The notes beneath the pieces are model-generated. The model was not told the DNA's origin and searched no databases. It saw only the letters and a program-made list of their open reading frames with translations. A DNA stretch of 64,000 bases from Hymenobacter sp. BT18. Lineage in GTDB: Bacteria; Bacteroidota; Bacteroidia; Cytophagales; Hymenobacteraceae. The stretch spans positions 2,108,001 through 2,172,000 of the forward strand of contig NZ_CP050954.1 of the NCBI RefSeq assembly GCF_012273015.1. Direction: 5' to 3'. The translations under genes and the position numbers were made by a program. Positions 55,038 to 63,594 of this stretch are shown in pieces; within the stretch, counting starts at the first letter, position 1; each line of letters opens with the position of its first letter.

Positions 55038-56132
55038 TTAATACACTTCCTCTTCCTGCCAGGCCAGGATACCCCCGTTCAGGTTGAGCAGGTTGGCAAA
55101 GCCAAACTCCGTTTGCAGCCGCGTAATGGCCTGCTCGCTGCGCCGGCCGGAGCGGCAGTACACCACCACCGGGTGCTGACGTGGTACGGAGCCAGCGCCT
55201 TTGTGCAAGCTACCCAGCGGCAGCAGCGTGGCCCCGGGCAGATGACCGGCCAGGTACTCTTCCGGCTCGCGCACATCGAGCAGGAATGGCGGGTGGGCCG
55301 ATTCCAGCTGCCGCCGCAGCTCGGCCACCGAAATCTGGTTGACGCCCGCCGTGCAGAGGTCGGCGTAGTCGTCGGGGTTGGCGGTGTCGAGGTTGATGGC
55401 GGCTTGCTCGGGCCGCCGCGCAAACTTGAGAATGCGCGTCTGAAACGTTAGCGCATCAAACAGCCACAGCCGCCCGCTGAGCACCTCCCCCATGCCGAGC
55501 AATACCTTCAGGGTTTCCGTGGCCTGGGCCGTGCCTATCAGGCCGGGCAGCACGCCTAGCACGCCGGTGGCCTCGCAATTGGGGGCCTCGGCGGCGGCAG
55601 GGCTCTGCGGGAACAGGCAGCGGTACGTGGGCCCACCCTGGTAGTTGAACACCGAGACCTGCCCTTCGAACTTATAGATAGCGCCCGAAATCAGGGGTTT
55701 GCCCAGGCTCACGCAAGCATCGTTGAGCAGGTAGCGCGTAGGGAAGTTGTCGGATCCATCCACTACTACGTCGTAGCGGCCCACCAGCTCGCGCACATTG
55801 CCCAGCGTAGCCCGGCAGCCGTGCACCTCCGTTTTCACCAGGGGGTTGAGGCGGTGTACGGCTTGCGCCGCCGTTTCGGCCTTGGGCCGGCCCAGGTCGG
55901 CGGGGCCGTAGAGAATCTGCCGCTGCAGGTTGCTTATGTCGACGGTATCGGCGTCTACGATGCCCAGTGTGCCCACACCGGCCGCGGCCAGGTACTGCAG
56001 CACCGGGCAGCCCAGGCCGCCGGCTCCTACTACCAGCACGCGGGATTTTTTAAGCGTGAGCTGACCGGCTTCTCCAATCTCGGGCAGCTGGAGGTGACGG
56101 CGGTAGCGCTGGCGTTCTTCGGTCGAAAGCAT
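55038..56132 (-). CDS. moeB: MoeB/ThiF-type adenylyltransferase with C-terminal rhodanese domain
   Basis: 364 residues. The N-terminal E1-like domain (about 1-245) has VLVVGAGGLGCPVLQYLAAAGVG (ATP), DADTVDISNLQRQ, DGSDNFPTRYLLNDAC and GVLGVLPGLIG. The rhodanese domain (about 265-364) has the persulfide loop VVYCRSGRRS. It adenylylates MoaD and, through the rhodanese Cys, probably supplies sulfur. The zinc cysteines of E. coli MoeB are mostly missing: TYRC replaces CYRC and the second CxxC is absent. ThiS activation is an alternative or extra role. Confidence 0.9.
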   Translation of the reverse strand: MLSTEERQRYRRHLQLPEIGEAGQLTLKKSRVLVVGAGGLGCPVLQYLAAAGVGTLGIVDADTVDISNLQRQILYGPADLGRPKAETAAQAVHRLNPLVKTEVHGCRATLGNVRELVGRYDVVVDGSDNFPTRYLLNDACVSLGKPLISGAIYKFEGQVSVFNYQGGPTYRCLFPQSPAAAEAPNCEATGVLGVLPGLIGTAQATETLKVLLGMGEVLSGRLWLFDALTFQTRILKFARRPEQAAINLDTANPDDYADLCTAGVNQISVAELRRQLESAHPPFLLDVREPEEYLAGHLPGATLLPLGSLHKGAGSVPRQHPVVVYCRSGRRSEQAITRLQTEFGFANLLNLNGGILAWQEEEVY

Positions 56133-56341
56133 AGGGAACAGGAAAACAACAAAGCCAGAAAGCAGGCCCAGCCTTGCTAACTAGTGCAACCTACTCAAAG
56201 TTACTTCGGGCCTCCAGCCCCGGTCTACTGGGGCGCAAAGTCAGCTCAGCAAAATTCTTTTATCCTTTTGGGAGCGACGATAGTTAAAGTCAGTAGTACG
56301 GCCCGAAAGCCGGTAGTTTCTTTTTCTTCGTTGCTTTGCTT

Positions 56342-57208
56342 ATGCCCGCTCCGGTTCTTCTCCCTCCCACCAGCTACGACCACGTTACGGTGCAAAAGGT
56401 GCAGGGTACGGGCATGACTACGGCCTCTGATATTCTGGCGGCGGAAGAGCCCCTGGAAATCCGGATTGGCTACGGCCCTGCCGCCCAGCGGGAGCACCGT
56501 ACGCTGGCTATTACCATGCGCACGCCGGGCCACGATTTCGAGCTGACCGCCGGCTTCCTGTTTACGGAGGGGCTGGTGCAGGCCCGGCTTGATCTGCTGG
56601 GCCTCGTCTACTGCCCCGATGTGGAGAAGGAAGAAGAGCGGGAAAACGTCGTGCGGGCCGAGCTGGCTTCTACACTTGGTCTCGATTTGCCCCGGCTGGA
56701 GCGCCACTTCTACACCAGCAGCAGCTGCGGCGTATGCGGCAAAACCAGCATTGAGGCGGTACATGCTGCCTGCGGCCCCACGCTGCCTGCTACTGGCCCC
56801 TATGTAGCGCCGGCCGTGCTCCACGAGCTGCCCGGCCGCCTTCGGGCTGCTCAGGAGCTGTTCGACCAAACCGGGGGCCTGCACGCGGCGGCGCTTTTTT
56901 CCTTGCAGGGCGAGCTGCTCTTGCTGCGCGAAGATGTGGGCCGCCACAACGCCCTGGACAAGGTAATTGGGGCTGCTTTCTTGCGGGGGGAGGTGCCGCT
57001 GCACCAGCACATCCTGCTGGTAAGTGGGCGCGTGAGCTTCGAGCTGGTGCAGAAAGCCGCCGTGGCGGGCATTACCATCCTGGCGGCTGTGGGCGCCCCC
57101 AGCTCCCTGGCCGTTACCGCTGCCCAGAACTTTGGCCTGACGGTGTGCGGCTTTGTGCGGCAGGGGCGCTACAACGTGTACTCCCACGCCTGGCGCCTGC
57201 AAAGCTAA
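56342..57208 (+). CDS. fdhD: formate dehydrogenase accessory sulfurtransferase FdhD
   Basis: 288 residues from ATG 56342. Motifs: TMRTPGHDFELTAGFLFTEGL, the sulfur-transfer loop SSCGVCGKTSIEA (CxxC), GGLHAAALF, LREDVGRHNALDKVIG and VSGRVSFELVQKAAVAGI. FdhD passes sulfur from IscS/NifS to the Moco of formate dehydrogenase-type enzymes. Its presence implies such an enzyme (FdhF/YdeP-like) elsewhere in the genome, since none is in the window. It converges on the next gene with 5 bp between stops. Confidence 0.95.
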   Translation: MPAPVLLPPTSYDHVTVQKVQGTGMTTASDILAAEEPLEIRIGYGPAAQREHRTLAITMRTPGHDFELTAGFLFTEGLVQARLDLLGLVYCPDVEKEEERENVVRAELASTLGLDLPRLERHFYTSSSCGVCGKTSIEAVHAACGPTLPATGPYVAPAVLHELPGRLRAAQELFDQTGGLHAAALFSLQGELLLLREDVGRHNALDKVIGAAFLRGEVPLHQHILLVSGRVSFELVQKAAVAGITILAAVGAPSSLAVTAAQNFGLTVCGFVRQGRYNVYSHAWRLQS

Positions 57209-57213
57209 CGGCC

Positions 57214-59631
57214 CTACAGCGCCGGTTTTACCTCGAAGGTGAACGTGGCGCTGCCGGCTTGGCCATTTTCCGCCAAGCCCTGTACAACCACCAGATACCG
57301 GCCCACTTGGTCGGAGGTGTAAAAGGTAAGGGGGGCCGCCGAGGCATCCGGATTCCAGTACAGCAGGTTGCGGAAGTCGGGCAGGCGGCTTTTGCGGGCC
57401 TGGGGCGTATCGTAGCGGGGGGCATAGAACTCGCGCTGCCCTTGCAGGCCTTCGTACTCCTGCAACAGGGCGTGGGCATCAAGCGGGAAGCCCGCCAGGT
57501 CGCCTTTGTAGGTGGTGTAGCTCACAACGCCATCGTATACAAGTCCTCCAATAAAATAACGGGTAGTAACCACGTCCAGCTTTTGCACCTTCAGCGGGTC
57601 GAAAGCCATGATGCGGTTGATATTGAACACGGGCATGCCGTCGAGCAGCACCAGCGGGTTTTCCGTCACCGACTGCGAGTTGTCGTCCAGCACCCGGAAG
57701 TGAAAGCCGTCTTTGCGAATGCGCACCATCACGCCGGGCACGTATTCCCGCATTACTTCCTCCATCACCTTAAACCGGGTGTAGTCGTCGAGGCGGTATT
57801 GCTCGCTGGGGCGGCCATAAAACGCGGTGCTGTCTACCGCAGGCAAGGTATAGGAACTGGGGCGGGCGGCGTAGCGCTGCTGCACCTGCGCCTGCACGTA
57901 GCGGCGCTGCAGGCTCGCGGCCAGGCTCTCCGAAAGCGTGAGCTGGCCCGCCCCACCCGCCGCGAAGCGCGCGGAGAAGGGCGGCTGCAGCTCTACCCGG
58001 TACATGCTGTCGCGCAGGGAGTTGGCTTGCGCTACCACTTGCCTACGCCCATACAGTTCGCCCATTTCAAACTGCACGCTTCCATCGGCTTTGCTTACGG
58101 CCGTAGCCAGCCGGATATGGCGGCTGGGCGCCGAAAGGTAGCTGGCCACCCCCGCGCCCGGCGCCCCCGTGCTACGGTTTACCACGCGGCCCCGCACCAC
58201 ATGTCCATTAAGCTCGGGCAGGAAGGCAACCGGCGGCGCTTTTTCGGCCAGCACATCGTCCCACCGAAACCGGCTCCAGCCTTGCGTGAGCATCAGATTA
58301 TCGGCGGCCGCTGCTACTTCCTGGTTTGCGGTCTTGAGGTAATACCCAGGCTGCTCTACCGGGCCCTTCAGCTCAGAAGTAAGCCACAAATAGCCCGCAA
58401 TATCCGGATTCGCCGTGGTCGTTAAGGAGTCGAGCTGGTACACGGCCACGGATAGGCTGGCGGCAGGCCCTGAGGCGGCCTGGAGCTGCAACGTCACTTT
58501 CTCCCGGCGGGCGTACTGGGCCTTATCTGTCTGGACCGTGAGAGTTAGCCCCGTGGGAGGGCGGCTGAAATACAGCCGCTCACAAACGGGCTGCCGTCGG
58601 CTGTTGAAGAGCGTGAGGTGGGCAACGCCCGCAGCCAGCTGGGATTTATTTACCACGAAAACTGCCTGTCCGTCTACCAGCTGGCCGGCAGTGGCTAAGG
58701 CTACCTTCTGCCCGGCATGAGCCAGCAGAAATACCTGCTCATTTTCCAGGGCCGCACCCCGACTACGCACCGTTACCCGCAGCTGCTCCGCGCTGCCCTC
58801 GGTAAGGTGCAGCACGTAGCCCTGCTCCTGCACGGCGGGCAGCGCGTAGGTGGCGGTTTGCCGGTTTGGCAGCTGCACCACCGCCTTGTAGGCCGTGCCG
58901 GCCTGGGCAGGCGTAAACTCAACGCGACCAAGGCCAAACCGCAGGGTGCTGAAACGGCCTACACTGACGCCGTTTTTATCCAGCAACGTGCCTTCGGCCG
59001 CTATACCCTGGCCGGCGCTGTTCGTGATTTTAACTCCCAAGGTGCTCTTGATGCCCGCCACCAGGTAGCCGCCTTCGGGAAAAAACTGCACGTCGTAGGC
59101 AGCGGCGGGCGTTGGGGTGATACCACCGGCCGGGGTGCTGGTATTCACCACCGTGATGGTCGTATGGAAGTAAAGCTCCGGGCTGAAGTTCTGCATCCAG
59201 CTGGTGTACGCCCGCACCGTGTAGCGGCCGGAGGGCAGCGTAGCCGGCAGCACAAACGAGCCGCGGCCGGTGGCTTGTTTCAAGGCCACTTGGGCTTGCA
59301 GCACCGCTTTATTTCCTGAGCTCAGCACTTCTACGTACGCTATTTTGCTGGCGGGCAGGGGCTGATGCGAGCTGCCAGCCACGGCGTATACCTTAAACCA
59401 CAGGGTTTCGCCGCTCACGTAGCTGGGGCGGTCGAGGTGCAGAAACAGCTTTTCGGCGGGCAGCCGTTGCTGGTAGCTGGTCAGGCGGTGGGCAATGGTT
59501 TGCAGGGAATCGGCCTGGGCCAGCGCCGACGCCGGGTTGCCTACAAGCAGCCAGCCCGCCAGCCCGGTTACGACATAAGCCAGACGAGCCAACGAAAAAC
59601 GGCGAAGCAGCGGCAGGGGTAGATAGAGCAT
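57214..59631 (-). CDS. large exported MG2/TonB-plug-like protein of the receptor locus
   Basis: 805 residues with a signal peptide (ends ALAQ). It begins YQQRLPAEKLFLHLDRPSYVSGETLWFKVYAV, the start of an MG2-type macroglobulin domain, followed by further beta-sandwich domains. Near the C terminus is a plug-like part (PGVMVRIRKDGFHFRVLD, then PLVLLDGMPVFNINRIM) as in TonB-dependent receptors, but no barrel. Such proteins are common near TonB receptor/DUF4249 pairs; role unknown, perhaps a periplasmic or surface partner. Last gene of the operon, 26 bp after the DUF4249 gene. Confidence 0.78.
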   Translation of the reverse strand: MLYLPLPLLRRFSLARLAYVVTGLAGWLLVGNPASALAQADSLQTIAHRLTSYQQRLPAEKLFLHLDRPSYVSGETLWFKVYAVAGSSHQPLPASKIAYVEVLSSGNKAVLQAQVALKQATGRGSFVLPATLPSGRYTVRAYTSWMQNFSPELYFHTTITVVNTSTPAGGITPTPAAAYDVQFFPEGGYLVAGIKSTLGVKITNSAGQGIAAEGTLLDKNGVSVGRFSTLRFGLGRVEFTPAQAGTAYKAVVQLPNRQTATYALPAVQEQGYVLHLTEGSAEQLRVTVRSRGAALENEQVFLLAHAGQKVALATAGQLVDGQAVFVVNKSQLAAGVAHLTLFNSRRQPVCERLYFSRPPTGLTLTVQTDKAQYARREKVTLQLQAASGPAASLSVAVYQLDSLTTTANPDIAGYLWLTSELKGPVEQPGYYLKTANQEVAAAADNLMLTQGWSRFRWDDVLAEKAPPVAFLPELNGHVVRGRVVNRSTGAPGAGVASYLSAPSRHIRLATAVSKADGSVQFEMGELYGRRQVVAQANSLRDSMYRVELQPPFSARFAAGGAGQLTLSESLAASLQRRYVQAQVQQRYAARPSSYTLPAVDSTAFYGRPSEQYRLDDYTRFKVMEEVMREYVPGVMVRIRKDGFHFRVLDDNSQSVTENPLVLLDGMPVFNINRIMAFDPLKVQKLDVVTTRYFIGGLVYDGVVSYTTYKGDLAGFPLDAHALLQEYEGLQGQREFYAPRYDTPQARKSRLPDFRNLLYWNPDASAAPLTFYTSDQVGRYLVVVQGLAENGQAGSATFTFEVKPAL

Positions 59632-59657
59632 ACACGCGTTGGGTTAAGGCTTCGCTG

Positions 59658-60800
59658 CTAAGGCCAGAAGTCTGGTTTCACGTTGGTACCGCGCAGGCGG
59701 CAGTCTACGCACACGCCGGGGCTGCTGGTATAGCCGATGAGGGTGCGGCCGGCATATAAGCCCTCAAGCGGCAGCAGATTGGGGTTGCTGAAGTAAAAGG
59801 CTACATCAGCCAGCTTTACGGTGTCGGGTTTGCCGCACGACTCGTAGCCCGTCTGGAAACGCACAATAGACTCCAGCTCCGTGCGGTCGATAAACAGCCG
59901 CTTTTCCGTGTAGGTAGCCGCGCCCACGTAGCCAATAACCGGCTCGGCCGCGTCGGCCTGGTTGTGCACGTTGCCGGTGAGCTGGGTGGGCTGGGGGTCG
60001 AAGAGGCCACCGAGACTTTCGGTGTTCTTTTTGAGCTTTTCCCAGTAGGCAAATTCCTCGGCTGTGAGGGCGTATTGCTTTACCAGAATGCTGTATTTGA
60101 TGCCCAGCTTAACAGAGGTGGACTCCAGCAGGCGCAATGGGAAGTCTTTCACCACATCCTGGCTGAGCCGGCTGGTGCTTCCCAGCTGAATAGCAGTGGA
60201 GCTTTCGTTGCCCCAGCAGTAGTAAATGTTCTCCTGCCGGTTCTGCATCACGCCATCTACATACTCCACGCCCGAGGAGTAAGCCGAGTGAAACAGCCAG
60301 GTTTCGTCGTAGCGCCAGCGGTAGTAGCGCGTGGCGTTGGCGTCGTCGTGGGTACTCACGTAGACCTGCAAGCCCCGGTTCGTCAGCGCCCAGGTTACTT
60401 TATCGATGGGCGGGGTCTGGCGGGCGGCCACCAGGTCCGACGCATACTCCTTGCCCGCGGCAGTACGGATGCGCAGGCGGTAGCGCAAAGCAGGGTTCAG
60501 GCTCATGGCGGCCGACTGATACGTGCCGGCTTCCTGCTCGGGGAGCGGATAGGCGGCCCCGGCCTCATCCTGAATCGTGACGGTGGCGTCGGCTTCCACG
60601 GGCACGGGCGCGTCGGCCTTGTTCTTGGTGCGCGACAGGCGGATCGTGGTTGGCCCGTTCAGGTTGATGAAGCCGTCTACCACCAGGTAGCTTTGGGGCG
60701 AGTTCAGCACGTCCGGCTCGAACTTATCAACGCAGCCGCCCAGCACCAGAAGCAGGACACCGGCCAGGAGTTTCCACACGCGGGAGTTGAAGTCCATCAT
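59658..60800 (-). CDS. DUF4249 family lipoprotein
   Basis: 380 residues from ATG 60800, or 379 from the next ATG. Lipoprotein signal VWKLLAGVLLLVLGGC. The family pattern is clear: VVDGFINLNGPTTIRLSRTKN, YRLRIRTAAGKEYASDLV, WRYDETWLFHSAYSSG, and the C-terminal GVCVDCRLRGTNVKPDFW (Cys-x-x-Cys end), which marks DUF4249. These are usually next to a TonB receptor and thought to act as its outer-membrane partner. The start overlaps the receptor stop (TGATG), so the two are translationally coupled. Confidence 0.9.
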   Translation of the reverse strand: MMDFNSRVWKLLAGVLLLVLGGCVDKFEPDVLNSPQSYLVVDGFINLNGPTTIRLSRTKNKADAPVPVEADATVTIQDEAGAAYPLPEQEAGTYQSAAMSLNPALRYRLRIRTAAGKEYASDLVAARQTPPIDKVTWALTNRGLQVYVSTHDDANATRYYRWRYDETWLFHSAYSSGVEYVDGVMQNRQENIYYCWGNESSTAIQLGSTSRLSQDVVKDFPLRLLESTSVKLGIKYSILVKQYALTAEEFAYWEKLKKNTESLGGLFDPQPTQLTGNVHNQADAAEPVIGYVGAATYTEKRLFIDRTELESIVRFQTGYESCGKPDTVKLADVAFYFSNPNLLPLEGLYAGRTLIGYTSSPGVCVDCRLRGTNVKPDFWP

Positions 60801-63586
60801 CAGAACTTGAAATTGTACGTGACGCTCGGAATCGGCTGCCCAAAAATGGAAAGCTGGTAGCCGTTGATTTTGCCGTTCTGCGCCTTGAAATACACGGAGT
60901 AGGGGTTGCGCCGGCCCGTGAGGTTGTACACCGACACCGTCCAGGAGCTGTGGGCCAGCTTTTTGGCTTTGTGGCCGCCCTCGATGTTGAGGGCAAAGTC
61001 TACGCGGTAGTAGTCGGGTACACGGTAGGCGTTGCGGTCGGAGTAGAACACGCGGGTGGCGCCCTCCAGGTAATAGGTGGTGAGCGGCAGGGTGATGGGG
61101 CGGCCGGTGCTGTAGTTGAAGTTCAGGGACGTGCTGAAGCGGCGGCTGAAGCGGTAGTTGCCGGCCAGGGTCACGTCGTGGGGCTTGTCGAAGTTGCTGG
61201 GGTAGTACTCGCCCCCGTTGATCTGCTCGGCGGGTGTGCCGGCGTTGGCCCGCACCAGGGAGCGGGAATAGGTGTAGCTCAGCCAGCCGTTGATCTTGCC
61301 CGTCGATTTCTTCACCGAAAACTCTGCCCCGTAGGCCTTGCCCTCGGCGTTGATGATATCGGTTTCCAGGTGGTGGTTCAGCAGCAGCGAGGCCCCGCTG
61401 ATGTAGTCCACGAAGTCGTGCATGAACTTGTAATAGGTTTCCACCGAGGTTTCAATGGTATTGTTGCGGAAGTTGCGGTAGTAGCCCACCGAGAACTGGT
61501 CGCCCACCTGGGGCCGCACGTAGGCGTCGCTCAGCTTCCAGGTATCAGTGGGCGAGATGGAAGCCGTGTTCGACAACTGGTGAATATACTGGCGCGTGCG
61601 GTTGTAGCTGGCTTTCACCGAGGCGCGGTCCGACAGCGCATACTTCAAAGAAACGCGGTACTCAGGCCCGTGGTAGGTAGCAATGGTTTTTCCCGCACCG
61701 TAGCGCACCGTATCGGTGATGGTGTACACCGAGCGGGCCACGCCGGGCGCGTACTGGTACACGTCGCGGGCGCCCAAGGCCTGATACAGGGAGTAGCGCA
61801 GCCCCACCGAAACCGCCAGCCGGGGCGTCACGTCCCAGCGGTCTGATATATACAAGGCACTTTCCTGACCTTGCTCGCGGTCCAGCTCATCGAGCTCTAT
61901 CAGCGACTCTGCACCCCGGGGCGTGAGGCGGCCCGGCATCAGGCGGTAGCGCAGTGTACTGGCCCCGAAGTCGATGGTGTGCTTGGCGTTGCGGAAGTAG
62001 CTGAAATCGGCCTGCAGGCCTACCTGGGCCAGGTCAAACGCCAGCGCCGAGGCACTCACCAGGTTTTTCTCGCTCGTCACCTCGTACCCATACTGGCTGC
62101 CGGTAGCGGTAAGCACCCCGTAGAGCGTGTTGCTGAAGGTGTGGCGCCACTTCAGGCTGGCGTTGCGGTTCTGGTAGGCGTAGGCCGTATCGGAGGCCAG
62201 CTTGAACCGGTCCCGGCTCAGGTAGCCGGTGGCGTAGAGCGTGTTTTTCCCGTCCAGCTCGTGGCTGAGGTGGGCACTCACGTCATAAAAGGAGGCGGCG
62301 CTTTCCCGCAGGCTGCGGTCGGGCAGGCGGCGCAAAATCCAGTCGGAGTACGAGGAGCGGCCCCCAATGATGAACGAGCTTTTGTCTTTGATGATGGGGC
62401 CTTCCAGCGTGAGGCGGCTGGTGAGCAGCCCAATGCCGCCCGAGCCGGCCAGCTTTTTCTTGTTGCCGTCGCGGGTAGCAATGTCCAGCACCGACGACAG
62501 CCTACCACCGTAGCGGGCCGGAATGGCGCTTTTGTAGAGCTCCACCGTCTTCAGAATGTCGGGGTTGAAGGCCGAAAAGAAGCCAAAAAGGTGCGAGGGA
62601 CTGTACACCGTGGCGTCGTTGAAGAGAATCAGGTTCTGGTCGGTAGCCCCGCCCCGCACGCTGATGCCGGTGCTGCCCTCGCCAATGGACTTTACCCCGG
62701 GCAGGGTAAGCACCACCCGCAGAATGTCGGTTTCGCCGAAGGCCGTGGGCACCTGCCGGATGGTTTTGATGTCGAGCTTTTCCACGCCCATCTGCAGGCT
62801 AGCCACGTTTTTGTCTTTCTCAGCTTCCACCCGCACCTCCTTCAGGGCGGTAATATCCTCTTCCACTTCTACCTCCAGCTTGCCATCGGCGTGCAGCATA
62901 ATGCGGCGCTGAGTGTTTTTGATGCCAATACCCCGGATGTTGAGCACGTGCTGGCCCACTGGCAGCGTAAGGGCGTAATAGCCAAACTGGTCGGTGCTGG
63001 TACCAATCGAAGGACCTTCAATGTACACGGACGCCCCCAGCACCGGCTCCCCCGACTTGGCTTCGCGGATGTGACCGGCTACGGTGGCCGTAGCCCCTCT
63101 GGCGGCGCCCACCCGGCCTATTTCGTAGAGACGCGCACTACTGGTAGCCCGGGTAGCCGGGACGGCCGGATCAGTGGGCTCCTCTGCCGTAACGGCCACG
63201 GCACTGCCCTGAAAGTAATTGTCCGGCAGCGTGACGGGCAGCGGGGTGCCCATTGTCAGGAATACGTTGTGCTCCTCGTCCACGGCAACCCGAACGGGCG
63301 TGGGAGCAAAGGCCTGCTGCAGGACGCTGGTCAGGGGTTGTTCCAGCACGCGCACGTTCACCAGCACGCCCTTTACGCTGGCCGAGTCGAAGTAAAACCG
63401 ATAGGTACTCTGTGCTTCCAGCTGGCGCGCAAACTCCTCCACGCTCAGGTTCTGGAAGTTTCCGCTAATAAGCGGCTCTGCTCGCTGGGCAGAGGCAGCC
63501 CAGCTGCTCAGGCAGCAGGCAATCAGCAGAATAATTCGATAAAATGGCTGCTTGAAGCAAGCAGAAGCCTGAAGCCGTTGGCCCAT
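60800..63586 (-). CDS. TonB-dependent receptor with STN and carboxypeptidase-like domains
   Basis: 928 residues with a signal peptide (ends AASAQ). Order: STN/secretin-like domain (about 38-112; NFQNLSVEEFARQLEAQS), linker, carboxypeptidase-regulatory-like beta domain (about 165-250; VAGHIREAKSGEPVLGASVYI), plug domain (about 260-370; TGISVRGGATDQNLILFNDATVYSPSHL) and a 22-strand-type barrel ending in F (SVTYNFKF). Predicted energy-dependent import of an unknown ligand. An STN domain often signals to a FecI/FecR pair, but none is visible here. First complete gene of the unit with DUF4249 and MG2 genes. Confidence 0.93.
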   Translation of the reverse strand: MGQRLQASACFKQPFYRIILLIACCLSSWAASAQRAEPLISGNFQNLSVEEFARQLEAQSTYRFYFDSASVKGVLVNVRVLEQPLTSVLQQAFAPTPVRVAVDEEHNVFLTMGTPLPVTLPDNYFQGSAVAVTAEEPTDPAVPATRATSSARLYEIGRVGAARGATATVAGHIREAKSGEPVLGASVYIEGPSIGTSTDQFGYYALTLPVGQHVLNIRGIGIKNTQRRIMLHADGKLEVEVEEDITALKEVRVEAEKDKNVASLQMGVEKLDIKTIRQVPTAFGETDILRVVLTLPGVKSIGEGSTGISVRGGATDQNLILFNDATVYSPSHLFGFFSAFNPDILKTVELYKSAIPARYGGRLSSVLDIATRDGNKKKLAGSGGIGLLTSRLTLEGPIIKDKSSFIIGGRSSYSDWILRRLPDRSLRESAASFYDVSAHLSHELDGKNTLYATGYLSRDRFKLASDTAYAYQNRNASLKWRHTFSNTLYGVLTATGSQYGYEVTSEKNLVSASALAFDLAQVGLQADFSYFRNAKHTIDFGASTLRYRLMPGRLTPRGAESLIELDELDREQGQESALYISDRWDVTPRLAVSVGLRYSLYQALGARDVYQYAPGVARSVYTITDTVRYGAGKTIATYHGPEYRVSLKYALSDRASVKASYNRTRQYIHQLSNTASISPTDTWKLSDAYVRPQVGDQFSVGYYRNFRNNTIETSVETYYKFMHDFVDYISGASLLLNHHLETDIINAEGKAYGAEFSVKKSTGKINGWLSYTYSRSLVRANAGTPAEQINGGEYYPSNFDKPHDVTLAGNYRFSRRFSTSLNFNYSTGRPITLPLTTYYLEGATRVFYSDRNAYRVPDYYRVDFALNIEGGHKAKKLAHSSWTVSVYNLTGRRNPYSVYFKAQNGKINGYQLSIFGQPIPSVTYNFKF

Positions 63587-63594
63587 GGTTCTTT

